From NCBI RefSeq assembly GCF_003628445.1, contig NZ_RBZO01000003.1, positions 62,001-126,000 on the forward strand: 64,000 nt of DNA. The letters are read 5' to 3'. The notes under the pieces are model-generated. The model did no database searches and had not been told where the DNA came from. It saw nothing but the letters and a program-made list of their open reading frames with translations. This document shows, in pieces, positions 17,481 to 26,927 of this stretch (positions are counted from its first letter, which is position 1; each line of letters begins with the position of its first letter). The DNA comes from Oceanobacillus bengalensis. GTDB taxonomy: Bacteria; Bacillota; Bacilli; Bacillales; Amphibacillaceae. Made by a program: the position numbers and the translations under genes.

Positions 17481-18173
17481 TTACCTCATATTTTTAATGA
17501 TTAACATAATTAAATTTGCGGCATTTTTAGCAGCTGTATCTAAGAAAGCATCAAATGAAATTGATGACTCTTTCCCCGCTATATCTGACAGTGCCCGGAT
17601 AATCACAAATGGTTTATTATACAAATGACATACTTGCGCTACTGAAGCAGCCTCCATTTCACTAGCAATCATTGTAGGGAATTTTTCACTAACAAAGCGC
17701 ACACGTTCTGGGTCTTCCATGAATGAGTCTCCTGTTGCGATGATCCCCTGTTCATAATTGATTCCCAACTGATTAACAGCATTAACAGCCATTGAAATGA
17801 GATTCTTATCTGCTTCATACATTGCTGGTAGGCCAGGCACTTGACCATAATCGTAATTAAAAGCTGTTACATCTACATCATGATGCACAACTCTTGTAGA
17901 AATAGCGACATCTCCAATTTCTAATTTTTCTGCAAATCCACCAGCTGATCCCGTATTTATTACATGGGAAGGTGAAAATCGTTCATGCATAATAGTTGTT
18001 GACATTGCTGCATTTACTTTTCCGATACCTGACTTCAATAACACAACATCTTTTCCATGAAGTTTCCCTTCGACAAAAAGACATCCAGCTACGGTTTGTT
18101 CTTTTTTCATTTCGATGTTTTCTAGTAGTAATGCTATTTCTTCATCCATTGCTCCGATTATTCCGATTGTCAC
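17481..18173 (-). CDS. mtnN: 5'-methylthioadenosine/S-adenosylhomocysteine nucleosidase
   Basis: A 230-residue enzyme that cleaves adenine from methylthioadenosine, S-adenosylhomocysteine and 5'-deoxyadenosine, recycling SAM by-products. The family N-terminus IGIIGAMDEEIALLLENI, the central GSAGGF loop, the purine-binding EMEAASVAQVC and the catalytic Asp in ALSDIAGKESSISF (about 195-210) are visible. The start is GTG at 18173 with AGGAGG upstream. In B. subtilis mtnN sits with yrrT-mccA-mccB; here those neighbours are missing and it follows yrrS. Confidence 0.95.
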   Translation of the reverse strand: MTIGIIGAMDEEIALLLENIEMKKEQTVAGCLFVEGKLHGKDVVLLKSGIGKVNAAMSTTIMHERFSPSHVINTGSAGGFAEKLEIGDVAISTRVVHHDVDVTAFNYDYGQVPGLPAMYEADKNLISMAVNAVNQLGINYEQGIIATGDSFMEDPERVRFVSEKFPTMIASEMEAASVAQVCHLYNKPFVIIRALSDIAGKESSISFDAFLDTAAKNAANLIMLIIKNMR

Positions 18174-18198
18174 TATATATTCCTCCTACACGATACTA

Positions 18199-18870
18199 TC
18201 AATATTTTTCCCAATCATTTTCTATTAATATTTCTACTTTCGTTGGCTGCCATCCCTCATTATCTATCCAGGATAGATAAACACGATAGACTTCTGTTTC
18301 TTCTGCATCAGAGACCGTTGCAACTACTTTCTGGTCCCCTCCATTAGCTACCCACCACTCTCGATAATTACTGTCATTTAACCCCGTAGCTAATTGTATA
18401 GCTTTTCTCATTTCCAAGCGGTCCTGCGAATCATTATCATATTTAACCGTATGTGGCCCTTCCTGTTCCGTTCCAACAGGTTGCCAATTTCCAGTATATG
18501 CTTCCGCTACATTATCATCAGAAGGTTCCACTTCTTCCGTGACAACTTCTTCATTGTTTACATTCTCATCATCTAGATTTTCCGAATCCTCCGTTGTTCC
18601 TGATTCAGAATCTTCAACAGACCCTTCTTCGTTTAATTCATTTTCATCAGTATCTGTTTCTTCTTCTCGTTCTTCAATTAACTGATTATCATTATTATCA
18701 ACTTGTCCCTGCTCCACTTCATCGGTAGACTCATCATCATTCCCGCCAAATAACCACATACCGATTAATATCAGTAAGAGAATAACACCAACTACAAGTA
18801 GAACAGAAATAGATTTCGTATTTTTTCTGCGTTTTTCAAATTTATTTTTACGTGTACTGTTCTCTCCCAT
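18199..18870 (-). CDS. yrrS: YrrS family (DUF1510) membrane-anchored protein
   Basis: A 223-residue protein with a basic N-terminus and one membrane helix (about 23-45). A long very acidic low-complexity linker (about 50-120, rich in E, D, N, T) follows. The C-terminal globular DUF1510 domain (about 125-223) carries YTGNWQPVGTEQEGPH and YRVYLSWIDNEGWQP. The family is found in sporulating Bacilli, usually beside a penicillin-binding protein gene (pbpI/yrrR), which is absent here. Molecular function is unknown. Confidence 0.88.
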   Translation of the reverse strand: MGENSTRKNKFEKRRKNTKSISVLLVVGVILLLILIGMWLFGGNDDESTDEVEQGQVDNNDNQLIEEREEETDTDENELNEEGSVEDSESGTTEDSENLDDENVNNEEVVTEEVEPSDDNVAEAYTGNWQPVGTEQEGPHTVKYDNDSQDRLEMRKAIQLATGLNDSNYREWWVANGGDQKVVATVSDAEETEVYRVYLSWIDNEGWQPTKVEILIENDWEKY

Positions 18871-18977
18871 TCGTTCTCCCTCCCCAATTATACTATTTAT
18901 ATTTATTGTATAATATAACAGAATTCATGGAAACTTCCATCAGATTTTTTACCCAAAAATCTGCTTCGATTAATACT

Positions 18978-19014
18978 AAAAACAGAGAAAAGCAGGATGA
19001 ACTCCCGCTTTTCC
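18978..19014 (-). terminator. intrinsic terminator of greA
   Basis: On the minus strand GAAAAGC...GCTTTTC arms (19013-19007 and 18993-18987) extend through GGGA/TCCT and are followed by CTGTTTTTAG. It lies 7 bases after the greA stop. Confidence 0.85.
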
Positions 19015-19020
19015 CATTTA

Positions 19021-19497
19021 TTATCCCACTTTAGTTATTTTTACTTTAATATCTCCACCAGGTGTAGATACAGATACTTCTGCACCGATTTCATGTCCTA
19101 GTAGGCTCTTCGCCATTGGTGAATCATTTGATATTTTACCTTCAAATGGATCTGCTTCTGCACTTCCAACAATGGTGTATGTTTCTTCTTCTCCATCAGG
19201 TAGTTCGATAAAGGTTACTGATTTCCCTAATGAAACGATATCAGCATTTTCTTCGTCGTGTTCAATAATAACAGCATTACGAATCATTTTCTCCACTTGA
19301 GTAATTCTTTGTTCAACAAACGCTTGTTCATCTTTTGCTGCATCGTATTCAGAGTTCTCCGAAAGGTCACCGAAATCACGAGCTATTTTTATTCGTTCAA
19401 CAACTTCTTGTCTACGATCTGTTTTCAAATATTCAAGTTCTTTTTCTAACTTCTCTTTCCCCTCTTGCGTCATATAATAACTTTTCTCTACAGCCAT
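19021..19497 (-). CDS. greA: transcription elongation factor GreA
   Basis: A 158-residue factor that rescues backtracked RNA polymerase by stimulating transcript cleavage. The N-terminal coiled coil includes the acidic tip ([20 protein letters not shown], about 42-61). The C-terminal FKBP-like domain reads [18 protein letters not shown]. Length is normal for the family. Udk is upstream in the same direction with a 121-base gap, and a terminator follows closely. Confidence 0.96.
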   Translation of the reverse strand: MAVEKSYYMTQEGKEKLEKELEYLKTDRRQEVVERIKIARDFGDLSENSEYDAAKDEQAFVEQRITQVEKMIRNAVIIEHDEENADIVSLGKSVTFIELPDGEEETYTIVGSAEADPFEGKISNDSPMAKSLLGHEIGAEVSVSTPGGDIKVKITKVG

Positions 19498-19618
19498 TTA
19501 AAACACTCCTTTTTACACTATACATAACAGATAGGCTAAAAAGCCCAATAATAATATATTTATAATTATACTATCCATAACTATGGCAGAATTCCAATAA
19601 ATAATCAATACTTACGAG

Positions 19619-20254
19619 TTATTTTTCAGTATTTTTTGCTAAAATATTTTCAATCTTTGATGCCATTATATCAATGGCAACGTAATTTTCCCCACCCTCG
19701 GGAATGATGATGTCTGCATAACGTTTCGTCGGTTCAATAAATTGAAGATGGGAAGGTCTTACCGCTGTTAGATATTGGTCAATGACCGAATCTAGCGACC
19801 TACCTCTATCTTTAATATCTCTTTGCAGTCTGCGAATAATGCGTAAATCTGCATCTGTATCTACAAATACCTTTATATCCATTAAATCAACTAATCTCGG
19901 GTCCTCTAAAACAAGAATTCCTTCTAATATAATAACGTCTTTTGGTTGTACATGTATAACCTCTTCTGAACGGGTATGGATTTTATAATCATACACGGGT
20001 TTATTAACCGATTTACGATTTAATAAATCATGTATATGTTCAATTAACAAATCATTATCAAATGCTAATGGATGATCATAATTTGTATTTAACCTTTCTT
20101 CAAAAGGTAGATGACTTTGGTCTTTATAATAATAATCTTGCTCAATAACAAGGATCGTCTTGTCACTGAAACGATTGCAGATCGAACGGGTAACAGATGT
20201 CTTCCCACTACCACTCCCACCAGCAACTCCAATTACAACTGGTTTATCTTTCAT
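19619..20254 (-). CDS. udk: uridine kinase
   Basis: A 211-residue kinase that phosphorylates uridine and cytidine to the monophosphates in pyrimidine salvage. The P-loop [15 protein letters not shown] (about 9-23), the lid-region [12 protein letters not shown] and [12 protein letters not shown] are visible. It is 17 bases downstream of trmR. In B. subtilis the two trhP genes (yrrN, yrrO) lie between trmR and udk; they are absent here. Confidence 0.95.
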   Translation of the reverse strand: MKDKPVVIGVAGGSGSGKTSVTRSICNRFSDKTILVIEQDYYYKDQSHLPFEERLNTNYDHPLAFDNDLLIEHIHDLLNRKSVNKPVYDYKIHTRSEEVIHVQPKDVIILEGILVLEDPRLVDLMDIKVFVDTDADLRIIRRLQRDIKDRGRSLDSVIDQYLTAVRPSHLQFIEPTKRYADIIIPEGGENYVAIDIMASKIENILAKNTEK

Positions 20255-20271
20255 TGATTATGAAGCTCCTT

Positions 20272-20904
20272 TCATTTCTTATAACTGACAGCAACTCCAT
20301 CTCCTATTGGAATGATAGATGTATGAAAAAGAGGATGCTCGTTTAAATATTGATTATAATCTCTGATTTTTTCAACCATATTCTTATATCTTTTTGGTGT
20401 TTCCTCAGGATTTGCAACGTGTCCTCTAAATAGTACATTGTCAGTAATAATGATCCCATTATCTGCAAGCAATGGTACAGCAAGTTCAAAAAAACGTTTA
20501 TATTGGCCTTTTGCAGCATCAATAAAAATAAGATTAAATGTTTTACCTGTTAATCTCGTCATTTCTTCAAGTGCATCACCATGAATAACGTCAATCTCTC
20601 CATTTTTATTCTGCTGACGTATATTATTAATTGCTTGTTGAAAACGGTTTTCATCTTTTTCGATTGTAACAATCGTAGTATCGGGGTAAGCCCCTTTCAT
20701 TCGTAAAGCAGAATATCCAATTGCTGTACCTATTTCTAGGATTCGTTTGGGCTTTGTAATTCGTATTAACTGCATTACTAAATGCATCCCTGCCTTATCC
20801 ATTATTGGTACACGATCTATTGCTGCTTGTTCTTCTAGCTCGATAACCCAATCTTGTTGTTTTGGTAATGTTTGAATTAGATAATCACCAATTTGTTTGT
20901 CCAT
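20272..20904 (-). CDS. trmR: tRNA 5-hydroxyuridine methyltransferase TrmR (YrrM)
   Basis: A 210-residue O-methyltransferase of the catechol O-methyltransferase fold. Motif I is ILEIGTAIGYSALRM (about 55-69), the acidic residue of motif II lies in VTIEKDE, and the metal-binding Asp region reads LIFIDAAKGQYKRFFELAVP then ITDNVLFRG. The B. subtilis orthologue TrmR methylates 5-hydroxyuridine-34 to 5-methoxyuridine in tRNA wobble positions. The hydroxylase genes usually adjacent are missing, so the substrate must be made by an enzyme encoded elsewhere. Confidence 0.88.
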   Translation of the reverse strand: MDKQIGDYLIQTLPKQQDWVIELEEQAAIDRVPIMDKAGMHLVMQLIRITKPKRILEIGTAIGYSALRMKGAYPDTTIVTIEKDENRFQQAINNIRQQNKNGEIDVIHGDALEEMTRLTGKTFNLIFIDAAKGQYKRFFELAVPLLADNGIIITDNVLFRGHVANPEETPKRYKNMVEKIRDYNQYLNEHPLFHTSIIPIGDGVAVSYKK

Positions 20905-20930
20905 CCTAAAAAAACCTCATTTCTAATTAG

Positions 20931-21113
20931 AAAAGTGTAAGCGCCCGTTTAGCGACGTACGGACTGGACTGAGCCGAAGGAGATAAAGGAAACACGGCGA
21001 CCGTAAGGAGCCGAAGGAGATAAAGGAAACACGGCGACCGTAAGGAGCCGATGTTGACTTATCGTACGGAGGTGAGGGAAGTCTCGCTAGTCGCTGGGCG
21101 CTGGAGCTGGACA
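20931..21113. repeat. short dispersed repeat (GGAGCTGGAC type) with 37-base tandem duplication
   Basis: It begins GTAAGCGCCCGTTTAGCG and ends GGGCGCTGGAGCTGGAC, the ends being partly complementary (GCGCCC / GGGCGC). Related copies are at 34166-34308 and, inverted and shortened, 36839-36912. Inside, a 37-base unit beginning GAGCCGAAGGAGATAAAGGA is perfectly duplicated (20971-21007, 21008-21044), with a partial third start. It sits between mltG and trmR. Confidence 0.8.
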
Positions 21114-21121
21114 GTATTAAG

Positions 21122-21158
21122 AAAAAAAACGAGAAATGTGAACAGAATTCACATTTCC
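21122..21158 (-). terminator. intrinsic terminator of mltG
   Basis: On the minus strand GAAATGTGAATT...TTCACATTTC forms a hairpin followed by CG and a run of eight T. It is just downstream of the mltG stop. Confidence 0.9.
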
Positions 21159-21167
21159 ATATTGTCC

Positions 21168-22283
21168 TTAATTCATAAAGTCATCTCTATTTTGATTATG
21201 TTCCTCAAGGGTTTCTGCATAATGAATCTTCCCTTCACTGTCATGCAAGAAATAGAAATAATCTGAGTCTGTTGGCTCTAGTACAGCAAGTAATGAGCTT
21301 CTTGAAAAGTTCGCAATTGGTCCAATCGGTAGGCCATTAACTTGATAGGTATTATAAGGTGACTCTTCTTCTAGGTGCTCATATAATGTTGTTTCTAGGT
21401 GCTCGCCAACCGCATATGCCACCGTTGGATCTGTCTGCAGTGGCATTCCTTCTTCTAATCGATTATAGAATACACCTGCAATCTCATGCCTTTGTTCTTC
21501 ATTGCTTGCTTCCTTTTCAACCAAAGATGCAAATGTAGCAACTTCATGTATTGTTAAATTTTTATTCTCAATAGCATCTAGGTTCTGATAGATAAGATTT
21601 TCTGTTTCCATTAACATCCGTTCTATAATCGAAGGAATACTTGGCTCTTCCTCGTAGAAATCATAGGTAGCAGGATATAGGTATCCTTCTAATGGCGTGT
21701 AGATTTCTTCATTAAGAATATCCTCTGGAAGGACGGAATACTTATCCATTAACTCTGATATATAATCATCATCATCAACTACTTCAATGAATTCTTCTTT
21801 CGTAAAATGCAGTTTTTCTGCGTATATTTCAGCAATCTGTTCGATGGTCAATCCTTCGGGAATCGTTATGGTATATAAAGGCTCGAGAGAAACCTTGCCT
21901 TGCTTAAGATTATTAATAATTTCATCGACATCCATCGATTGCGTAAATGAATAGTTCCCTGCTTGAAATTCAGATTCATTATTAAGTTTTATGTATATCC
22001 GAAAGATAAGTCCATTCTTAATTACTTCATTTTCTTCTAATATACTCGCAATAGTAGAGCTAGAAGAGCCTAGTGGTATTTCTACCTGTATTTCTTCTTC
22101 ACTCGTTGCATCAACAGGTTCTAAAGCTGATCGTATATAGTTATATCCTGAGATTCCACCAATTACAAATATAACAATTAAAGCTAAAATAATGATTGAT
22201 ACAATTTTACGAACCTTTCTTGCCTCTTCACTCCGCGTAATGAGGTTGTCCTTGAATTTATTATCCTTATTCTTTTTGGACAT
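21168..22283 (-). CDS. mltG: endolytic transglycosylase MltG (YceG-like)
   Basis: A 371-residue single-pass membrane enzyme that cuts nascent peptidoglycan strands and is thought to terminate glycan polymerisation. A cytoplasmic basic N-terminus precedes one membrane helix (about 28-50). A LysM-like subdomain (about 105-150) leads to the YceG catalytic domain, with VATFASLVEKEASNEEQRHE holding the catalytic Glu (about 258) and LQTDPTVAYAVG downstream. The N-terminal, non-lipoprotein form is usual in Bacilli. It follows the ireB-ruvX-yrzB group. Confidence 0.93.
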   Translation of the reverse strand: MSKKNKDNKFKDNLITRSEEARKVRKIVSIIILALIVIFVIGGISGYNYIRSALEPVDATSEEEIQVEIPLGSSSSTIASILEENEVIKNGLIFRIYIKLNNESEFQAGNYSFTQSMDVDEIINNLKQGKVSLEPLYTITIPEGLTIEQIAEIYAEKLHFTKEEFIEVVDDDDYISELMDKYSVLPEDILNEEIYTPLEGYLYPATYDFYEEEPSIPSIIERMLMETENLIYQNLDAIENKNLTIHEVATFASLVEKEASNEEQRHEIAGVFYNRLEEGMPLQTDPTVAYAVGEHLETTLYEHLEEESPYNTYQVNGLPIGPIANFSRSSLLAVLEPTDSDYFYFLHDSEGKIHYAETLEEHNQNRDDFMN

Positions 22284-22354
22284 AAAATCCCCCTCTCATT
22301 CGACTTATTATACTAAAAAAATGTAATAATATCCATGTTTTTGTCAAATCAGAG

Positions 22355-22391
22355 AAGAAGCTGATGTCTAGGTAGACATCAGCTTCTTTCT
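22355..22391 (-). terminator. intrinsic terminator after yrzB
   Basis: GAAGCTGATGTCTA and TAGACATCAGCTTC form a perfect 14-base-pair stem with a 2-base centre, immediately after the yrzB stop. The T-run is clearer on the + strand, so efficiency on the minus strand is uncertain. Confidence 0.65.
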
Positions 22392-22679
22392 TTATTTCTC
22401 TTCTTCTAACTCTTCATCTGTTAATGTATTTAGCATTTCTTCTACAATATCCCACTCTTCATCTGATTCTATAGGAAAAAGAGTTAAATCATCCTTTTCC
22501 GTTTCTTCATAGCGAAAAGCGTATACCTCGACTTCATCATCCTCAGCTTGTTCAACTGGAACAACTGCAATGTATGAGTTATTTGTCTCATCTACATCAA
22601 ATGTAAATAACACTTCAAATAAATGTTCATCACCATTTTCATCAGGGACAATAATTCTTTCTTTCTTTTCTAAAGACAC
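22392..22679 (-). CDS. yrzB: DUF1292 protein YrzB
   Basis: A 95-residue very acidic protein of the DUF1292 family. The core is IIVPDENGDEHLFEVLFTFD followed by a strand pattern ending DLTLFPIESDEEWDIVEEML. Function is unknown, but the gene is nearly always with ruvX and ireB in Firmicutes. The start is GTG at 22679, with GAGGTG upstream; it lies 9 bases after ruvX. Confidence 0.92.
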   Translation of the reverse strand: MSLEKKERIIVPDENGDEHLFEVLFTFDVDETNNSYIAVVPVEQAEDDEVEVYAFRYEETEKDDLTLFPIESDEEWDIVEEMLNTLTDEELEEEK

Positions 22680-22688
22680 TTTATCACC

Positions 22689-23102
22689 TCATTTTTTATC
22701 TAGATAGCCTTGTAAGATCATAACCGCAGCCATTTTATCAATTACTTTTTTTCTTTTCTTTCTACTCATGTCCGCCTCTAGTAGGACCCTTTCAGCAGCC
22801 ATTGTTGTTAATCTTTCATCCCACATTTCAATTGGTATGTGAAATGTTTCTTCAATATGCAGAGCAAACCTTTCTGAGGCTTCCCCGCGCTCACCAATTG
22901 TACCATTCATATTCTTTGGTAGTCCAACAATAGCTTTCTCAATTTCATGATCATTAATGATTTGTTGTAATTCTTTATCTGCTGAGTGGATATCATTTTC
23001 ATCCCAATAAATTGTCGTTAACCCTTGGGCTGTCCAACCGAGTGCATCGCTAACAGCGACACCAATAGTTTTAGACCCTACATCAAAACCTACTATTTTC
23101 AT
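22689..23102 (-). CDS. ruvX: RuvX/YqgF RNase H-fold nuclease (YrrK)
   Basis: A 137-residue RNase H-like protein. Catalytic acidic residues are in VGFDVGSKTIGVAVSD (about 4-19), in IVGLPKNMNGTIGERG and in DERLTTMAAERVL with D near the end. The family is implicated in maturing the 5' end of pre-16S rRNA and, by older annotation, in Holliday junction resolution. Its start abuts the ireB stop, so translation is probably coupled. Confidence 0.93.
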   Translation of the reverse strand: MKIVGFDVGSKTIGVAVSDALGWTAQGLTTIYWDENDIHSADKELQQIINDHEIEKAIVGLPKNMNGTIGERGEASERFALHIEETFHIPIEMWDERLTTMAAERVLLEADMSRKKRKKVIDKMAAVMILQGYLDKK

Positions 23103-23369
23103 TTAATCCGCCTTTTGTTGTTCTAAATAAAATTTAACTAATTCTTCAATTACTTCGTCACGCTCTACTTTACGAATTAGATTTCTAGCATCATTATATC
23201 TTGGGATATATGCTGGATCACCAGATAATAGATATCCGACGATTTGATTAATTGGATTATATCCTTTTTCACGTAACGCTTCATGCACCGTAAAAAGAAT
23301 CTCTTTAATATCCTGATCGAATGGTTCATCTGAGAAACTAAACTTCATTGTGTTATCAATCGAACTCAT
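23103..23369 (-). CDS. ireB: IreB family regulatory phosphoprotein (YrzL)
   Basis: An 88-residue protein of the IreB/UPF0297 family. The conserved core [20 protein letters not shown] is near the N-terminus, with [32 protein letters not shown] after it. In Enterococcus IreB is phosphorylated by the Ser/Thr kinase IreK and affects cephalosporin resistance. It heads the ireB-ruvX-yrzB group downstream of alaS, with a 142-base gap in which no terminator is obvious. Confidence 0.92.
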   Translation of the reverse strand: MSSIDNTMKFSFSDEPFDQDIKEILFTVHEALREKGYNPINQIVGYLLSGDPAYIPRYNDARNLIRKVERDEVIEELVKFYLEQQKAD

Positions 23370-23511
23370 TTAGACACCCCGTTCTTTAGAGAAGTAGCCA
23401 TCAATCAAGCAAAAATGACACGTCTCCTATAATCTGATACGTATACAACTATCTTAACATGACTTTACATTTAATTATATCTTTACGTTAAGAGAATTCA
23501 AGTGTAATCCA

Positions 23512-26145
23512 TTACTTCTCCGTAATATATCGTTTAGCGATAAGTAGAGCTTCATTAATCTTAGATGGATCTTTCCCACCAGCTTGTGCCATATCCGGAC
23601 GGCCACCACCACCGCCACCACAAACACCAGCAGCTTGTTTAATTAATTTCCCTGCATGGTAGCCTTGCTCTACTAAATCTTTTGAAACTCCTGCTGCAAG
23701 CTGAACTTTACCTTCATTCTCAGCAGCTAGAAGGATAATACCTGATGAAATCTTTTGTTTTAAATCATCAACCATGTTTCGTAGCTGATTCATATCTTTG
23801 ACATTTACATTTTGAGCAAGGAGAGAAATACCTTGCACATTTTCCACTTGATCTAATATGGAAGATGCTTCTGCATTTGCTAACTTAGCACTTAATGATT
23901 CGTTGTCTTTTTGTACTTGTTTCATTTCATGGAATAAACTCTCAATTCGTTCAGGAAGTTTCTCTTCATTCGTTTTTACTAATTTTGCAGCCTTCTGTAA
24001 GACTTCCGTTTTCCCACGTAAATATTCATAAGCATGCTTACTTGTAACAGCTTCTATTCTTCTTGTTCCAGCACCTATTCCGCTTTCTGACACAATTTTA
24101 AACAAACCAATTTCAGAACTATTTCTTACATGACAGCCACCACAAAGTTCAAGGCTATAATCACCAATTTGCACAACACGTACAATATCTCCATATTTCT
24201 CACCAAATAAGGCCATCGCCCCCATCGATTTTGCTTCATCTATATTCTTAAGGTTCGTTTCCACAGGAAGTGCAGCCCAAATCTTTTCATTCACAATTTG
24301 TTCAATTTTCTCTATTTCTTCCTCTGTAACAGCATGGAAGTGTGAGAAATCAAAACGTAATCGCTCAGGTGTTACAAGAGACCCTGCTTGATTCACATGA
24401 GAACCAAGTACGTCCTTTAAGGCTTGGTGTAGTAAGTGTGTGCCCGTATGGTTCTTTATTGTAAAGGTTCTTGAAGTTGTATCAACATGTGCTTTTACAT
24501 AATCGCCTACATGGATTTCTCCCTTTTCTACAACTACGCTTTGGATGTGCTGACCTTTCGGAGATTTTTGAACATCTTTAATGGAAAGGGAAGCAGTTTC
24601 GGTAGAAATCCAGCCATGGTCAGCAATTTGCCCGCCACTTTCAGCATAGAAAGGTGTTTTACTCAGAAAAATGTATACTTCTTCTCCTTCTTTTGCAACA
24701 TCGACTATATTGGTACCATCAAATATTGTGGCAACCGTTGTTTCAACGTCTAACGTTTCATAGCCGACAAATTCACTCTCAATATCAATTTCACTTAAAG
24801 CATGATTCTGTACCTGCATAGAGTCGACTTTTTGTCGGGCATTTCTTGCGCGTTCTCTTTGCTTTTCCATTTCTGTATGATACGCTTCTTCACCTATTGT
24901 AAACCCTTCTAGACCAACATATTCTTCTGTTAATTCTTTAGGGAAACCATACGTGTCATACAAACGGAATACATCTTCTCCAGGAAATACCGTATTCCCT
25001 TTAGCCTTTTCTCTAGCAATAATAGATGTTAGTATTTCTAAGCCATCATTTAATGTTTCATGAAAACGCTCTTCTTCCACTTTTACAATCGATACGATAA
25101 AGTCTTTTTGTTTCAATACTTGTGGGTAGAAATCTTTCATAATTTCTCCTACAGTTTCTACTAGCTCATACATGAAGGGTTTTTCAATACCAATTTCTTT
25201 TGCAAAACGAACTGCACGACGAATCAATCTTCTAAGTACATAACCTCTTCCTTCGTTTGAAGGGACTGCTCCATCGCCAATTGCAAAACTAACCGTTCGA
25301 ATATGGTCAGCAATGACTTTGAATGCTGTGTCACTTTCTCCATTCTTCCCATATGTGGTTGCTGCTAATTTTTCTGTTTGCTGAATAATTGGCATAAATA
25401 GGTCTGTTTCAAAGTTAGTCGGCTTATTTTGAATCACCGACACCATGCGTTCAAGTCCCATCCCTGTATCAATATTTTTCTTCGGAAGAGGTGTGTACGT
25501 GTCATCCGGATTATGGTTATATTGAGAGAAGACTAAATTCCAAATTTCAAGATACCGATTATTTTCCCCACCAGGATATAATTCGGAGTCATTCGGGTCA
25601 TTTCCATAATCCTCTCCACGATCAAAGAAGATTTCCGTATTCGGTCCACTAGGTCCCTCCCCTATATCCCAAAAATTCTCTTCTAAGCGAATAATGCGTT
25701 CTTTTGGAAGTTTTATATTGTTAAGCCAGAAATCATATGCTTCGTCATCTTCTGGATGAACAGTAACGGATAACTTTTCAGGATCAAGGCCTAACCATTT
25801 TTCACTCGTTAGGAATTCCCATGCCCACTCAATTGCTTCTTCCTTGAAATAGTCACCGATTGAAAAGTTACCAAGCATTTCAAAGAAAGTATGATGTCGT
25901 GCAGTATAGCCTACATTTTCAATATCATTCGTACGAATTGATTTCTGAGCATTTACAATCCGCGGATTTTCTGGAATAATGCGACCATCAAAGTACTTCT
26001 TTAATGTTGCAACACCGCTATTGATCCATAGTAACGTTGGGTCGTCTTTCGGTACTAATGATGCACTTGGTTCTACCCGATGACCTTTTTCTTTGAAAAA
26101 ATCAATATACATTTGTCTCACTTGTGCTGAAGATAATTGCTTCAT
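23512..26145 (-). CDS. alaS: alanyl-tRNA synthetase
   Basis: An 877-residue class II synthetase. The aminoacylation core has [20 protein letters not shown] (about 75-95), VFSQYN and [10 protein letters not shown]. The editing domain carries [11 protein letters not shown] (about 565) and CGGCHV (about 667). The C-terminal oligomerisation domain ends [19 protein letters not shown]. The ATG at 26145 is chosen because CAGGAGG lies 8 bases upstream; an in-frame ATG at 26166 lacks a site. Expression is predicted to be under a T-box (26640-26895), but a 362-base repeat separates the T-box from this start. Confidence 0.96.
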   Translation of the reverse strand: MKQLSSAQVRQMYIDFFKEKGHRVEPSASLVPKDDPTLLWINSGVATLKKYFDGRIIPENPRIVNAQKSIRTNDIENVGYTARHHTFFEMLGNFSIGDYFKEEAIEWAWEFLTSEKWLGLDPEKLSVTVHPEDDEAYDFWLNNIKLPKERIIRLEENFWDIGEGPSGPNTEIFFDRGEDYGNDPNDSELYPGGENNRYLEIWNLVFSQYNHNPDDTYTPLPKKNIDTGMGLERMVSVIQNKPTNFETDLFMPIIQQTEKLAATTYGKNGESDTAFKVIADHIRTVSFAIGDGAVPSNEGRGYVLRRLIRRAVRFAKEIGIEKPFMYELVETVGEIMKDFYPQVLKQKDFIVSIVKVEEERFHETLNDGLEILTSIIAREKAKGNTVFPGEDVFRLYDTYGFPKELTEEYVGLEGFTIGEEAYHTEMEKQRERARNARQKVDSMQVQNHALSEIDIESEFVGYETLDVETTVATIFDGTNIVDVAKEGEEVYIFLSKTPFYAESGGQIADHGWISTETASLSIKDVQKSPKGQHIQSVVVEKGEIHVGDYVKAHVDTTSRTFTIKNHTGTHLLHQALKDVLGSHVNQAGSLVTPERLRFDFSHFHAVTEEEIEKIEQIVNEKIWAALPVETNLKNIDEAKSMGAMALFGEKYGDIVRVVQIGDYSLELCGGCHVRNSSEIGLFKIVSESGIGAGTRRIEAVTSKHAYEYLRGKTEVLQKAAKLVKTNEEKLPERIESLFHEMKQVQKDNESLSAKLANAEASSILDQVENVQGISLLAQNVNVKDMNQLRNMVDDLKQKISSGIILLAAENEGKVQLAAGVSKDLVEQGYHAGKLIKQAAGVCGGGGGGRPDMAQAGGKDPSKINEALLIAKRYITEK

Positions 26146-26210
26146 CGTATTTTCCTCCTGTTTCATTAAAAGCTATTTTAGTAATGATTGCTGTATTACT
26201 GCGGAAAAGG

Positions 26211-26572
26211 TATAAAATGCGACGTAAGTGCATGTTGATTTCCGCTGCGGGCAGTACGCTTTCCGCGGGCACGGCCTCAGCCTCCAAAGAAGCAAAGAAC
26301 GCTTCTTTCGGAGTCTTCGGACACGTGCTTTTCCCGCAGGAGTCGACTGTCCTCCGCTACAATCAACAATTATGTTTACAGTAATCACGTTAGAACGTTG
26401 AATAGCACAAACTCAGTGGAGGCAATACACGTAGACTCCTGTGGGAGGACAGGCCTAGGTGAGACTACGTAGTGCGTTAGCACGAAGTAGGCTCACCAGC
26501 CGCCCACGGAAAGCGAAGTTTATTGCCGGAACGTTAGGAAGAGCACTATCTCAAGTTACTTCGCATTTTATA
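26211..26572. repeat. large dispersed repeat, copy 3 (GATATAAA-ended type 1), inverted
   Basis: Bounded by perfect inverted ends TATAAAATGCG (26211-26221) and CGCATTTTATA (26562-26572). It is the reverse-oriented relative of 40659-41036 and 57193-57567. Two foldable modules are visible. One carries GTTGATTTCCGCT...GGGCACGGCCTCAGCC...AGGAGTCGAC. The other carries GGCAATACAC...ACTCCTGTGGGAGGA...GGTGAGACTACGTAGTGCGTTAGCACGAAGTAGGCTCACC in parts, ending ATTGCCGGAACG. It lies in the transcribed leader of alaS. Confidence 0.85.
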
Positions 26573-26639
26573 TCTATCGCGAGAAACAACCTTATGGATA
26601 GTTTTGAAAACTCAGCTACATTCTTGTAATAAGTAGCCA

Positions 26640-26895
26640 AAAATCAAAAAAATCCCCTCTCTGCTATTTAGCAGGGACGAGATTACTTCGCGGTACCACC
26701 CTAATTATGAACAATTTACATTATTCATCACTTTGTTCATGTTAACGGTATGAATCCGGCGGGGATTAGCCGCACTTAAGCGTAGCTTTCCATGACTCTT
26801 GTTTAGGATTTCTTTCAGCCAAATGAAAATCCCTCTCTATAAACTGAAATTCATGTACTTATCACTTTCATCGCTTTTTAATATTTTTACTGACC
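26640..26895 (-). ncRNA. T-box leader of alaS (tRNA-Ala sensing)
   Basis: On the minus strand the invariant T-box AGGGTGGTACCGCG lies at 26702-26689. It is followed by a terminator hairpin and T-run (CCCTGCT...AGCAG...GGGGATTTTTTTG, 26679-26645). Upstream is a long stem I with an AGTA S-turn and, at the expected place, GAAAGCTACGC, whose GCT (26786-26784) would be the alanine specifier codon. Uncharged tRNA-Ala would stabilise the antiterminator and allow read-through into alaS. The leader is unusual in being followed by a repeat of over 360 bases before the gene. Confidence 0.92.
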
Positions 26896-26897
26896 CC

Positions 26898-26927
26898 AGT
26901 ATATAAAAAGTTTAGCCCTATTGTCAA
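26898..26927 (-). promoter_or_regulatory. sigma-A promoter for the alaS T-box
   Basis: TTGACA (26927-26922) and TATACT (26903-26898) on the minus strand are separated by 18 bases. The -35 overlaps the stop codon of yrrI. Confidence 0.8.

Noticed and set aside
26124-26388. Open frames across the repeat upstream of alaS
   Set aside because: Same repeat sequence read on both strands; no ribosome-binding site, and related frames appear in the other copies at 40761-41048 and 57295-57606.
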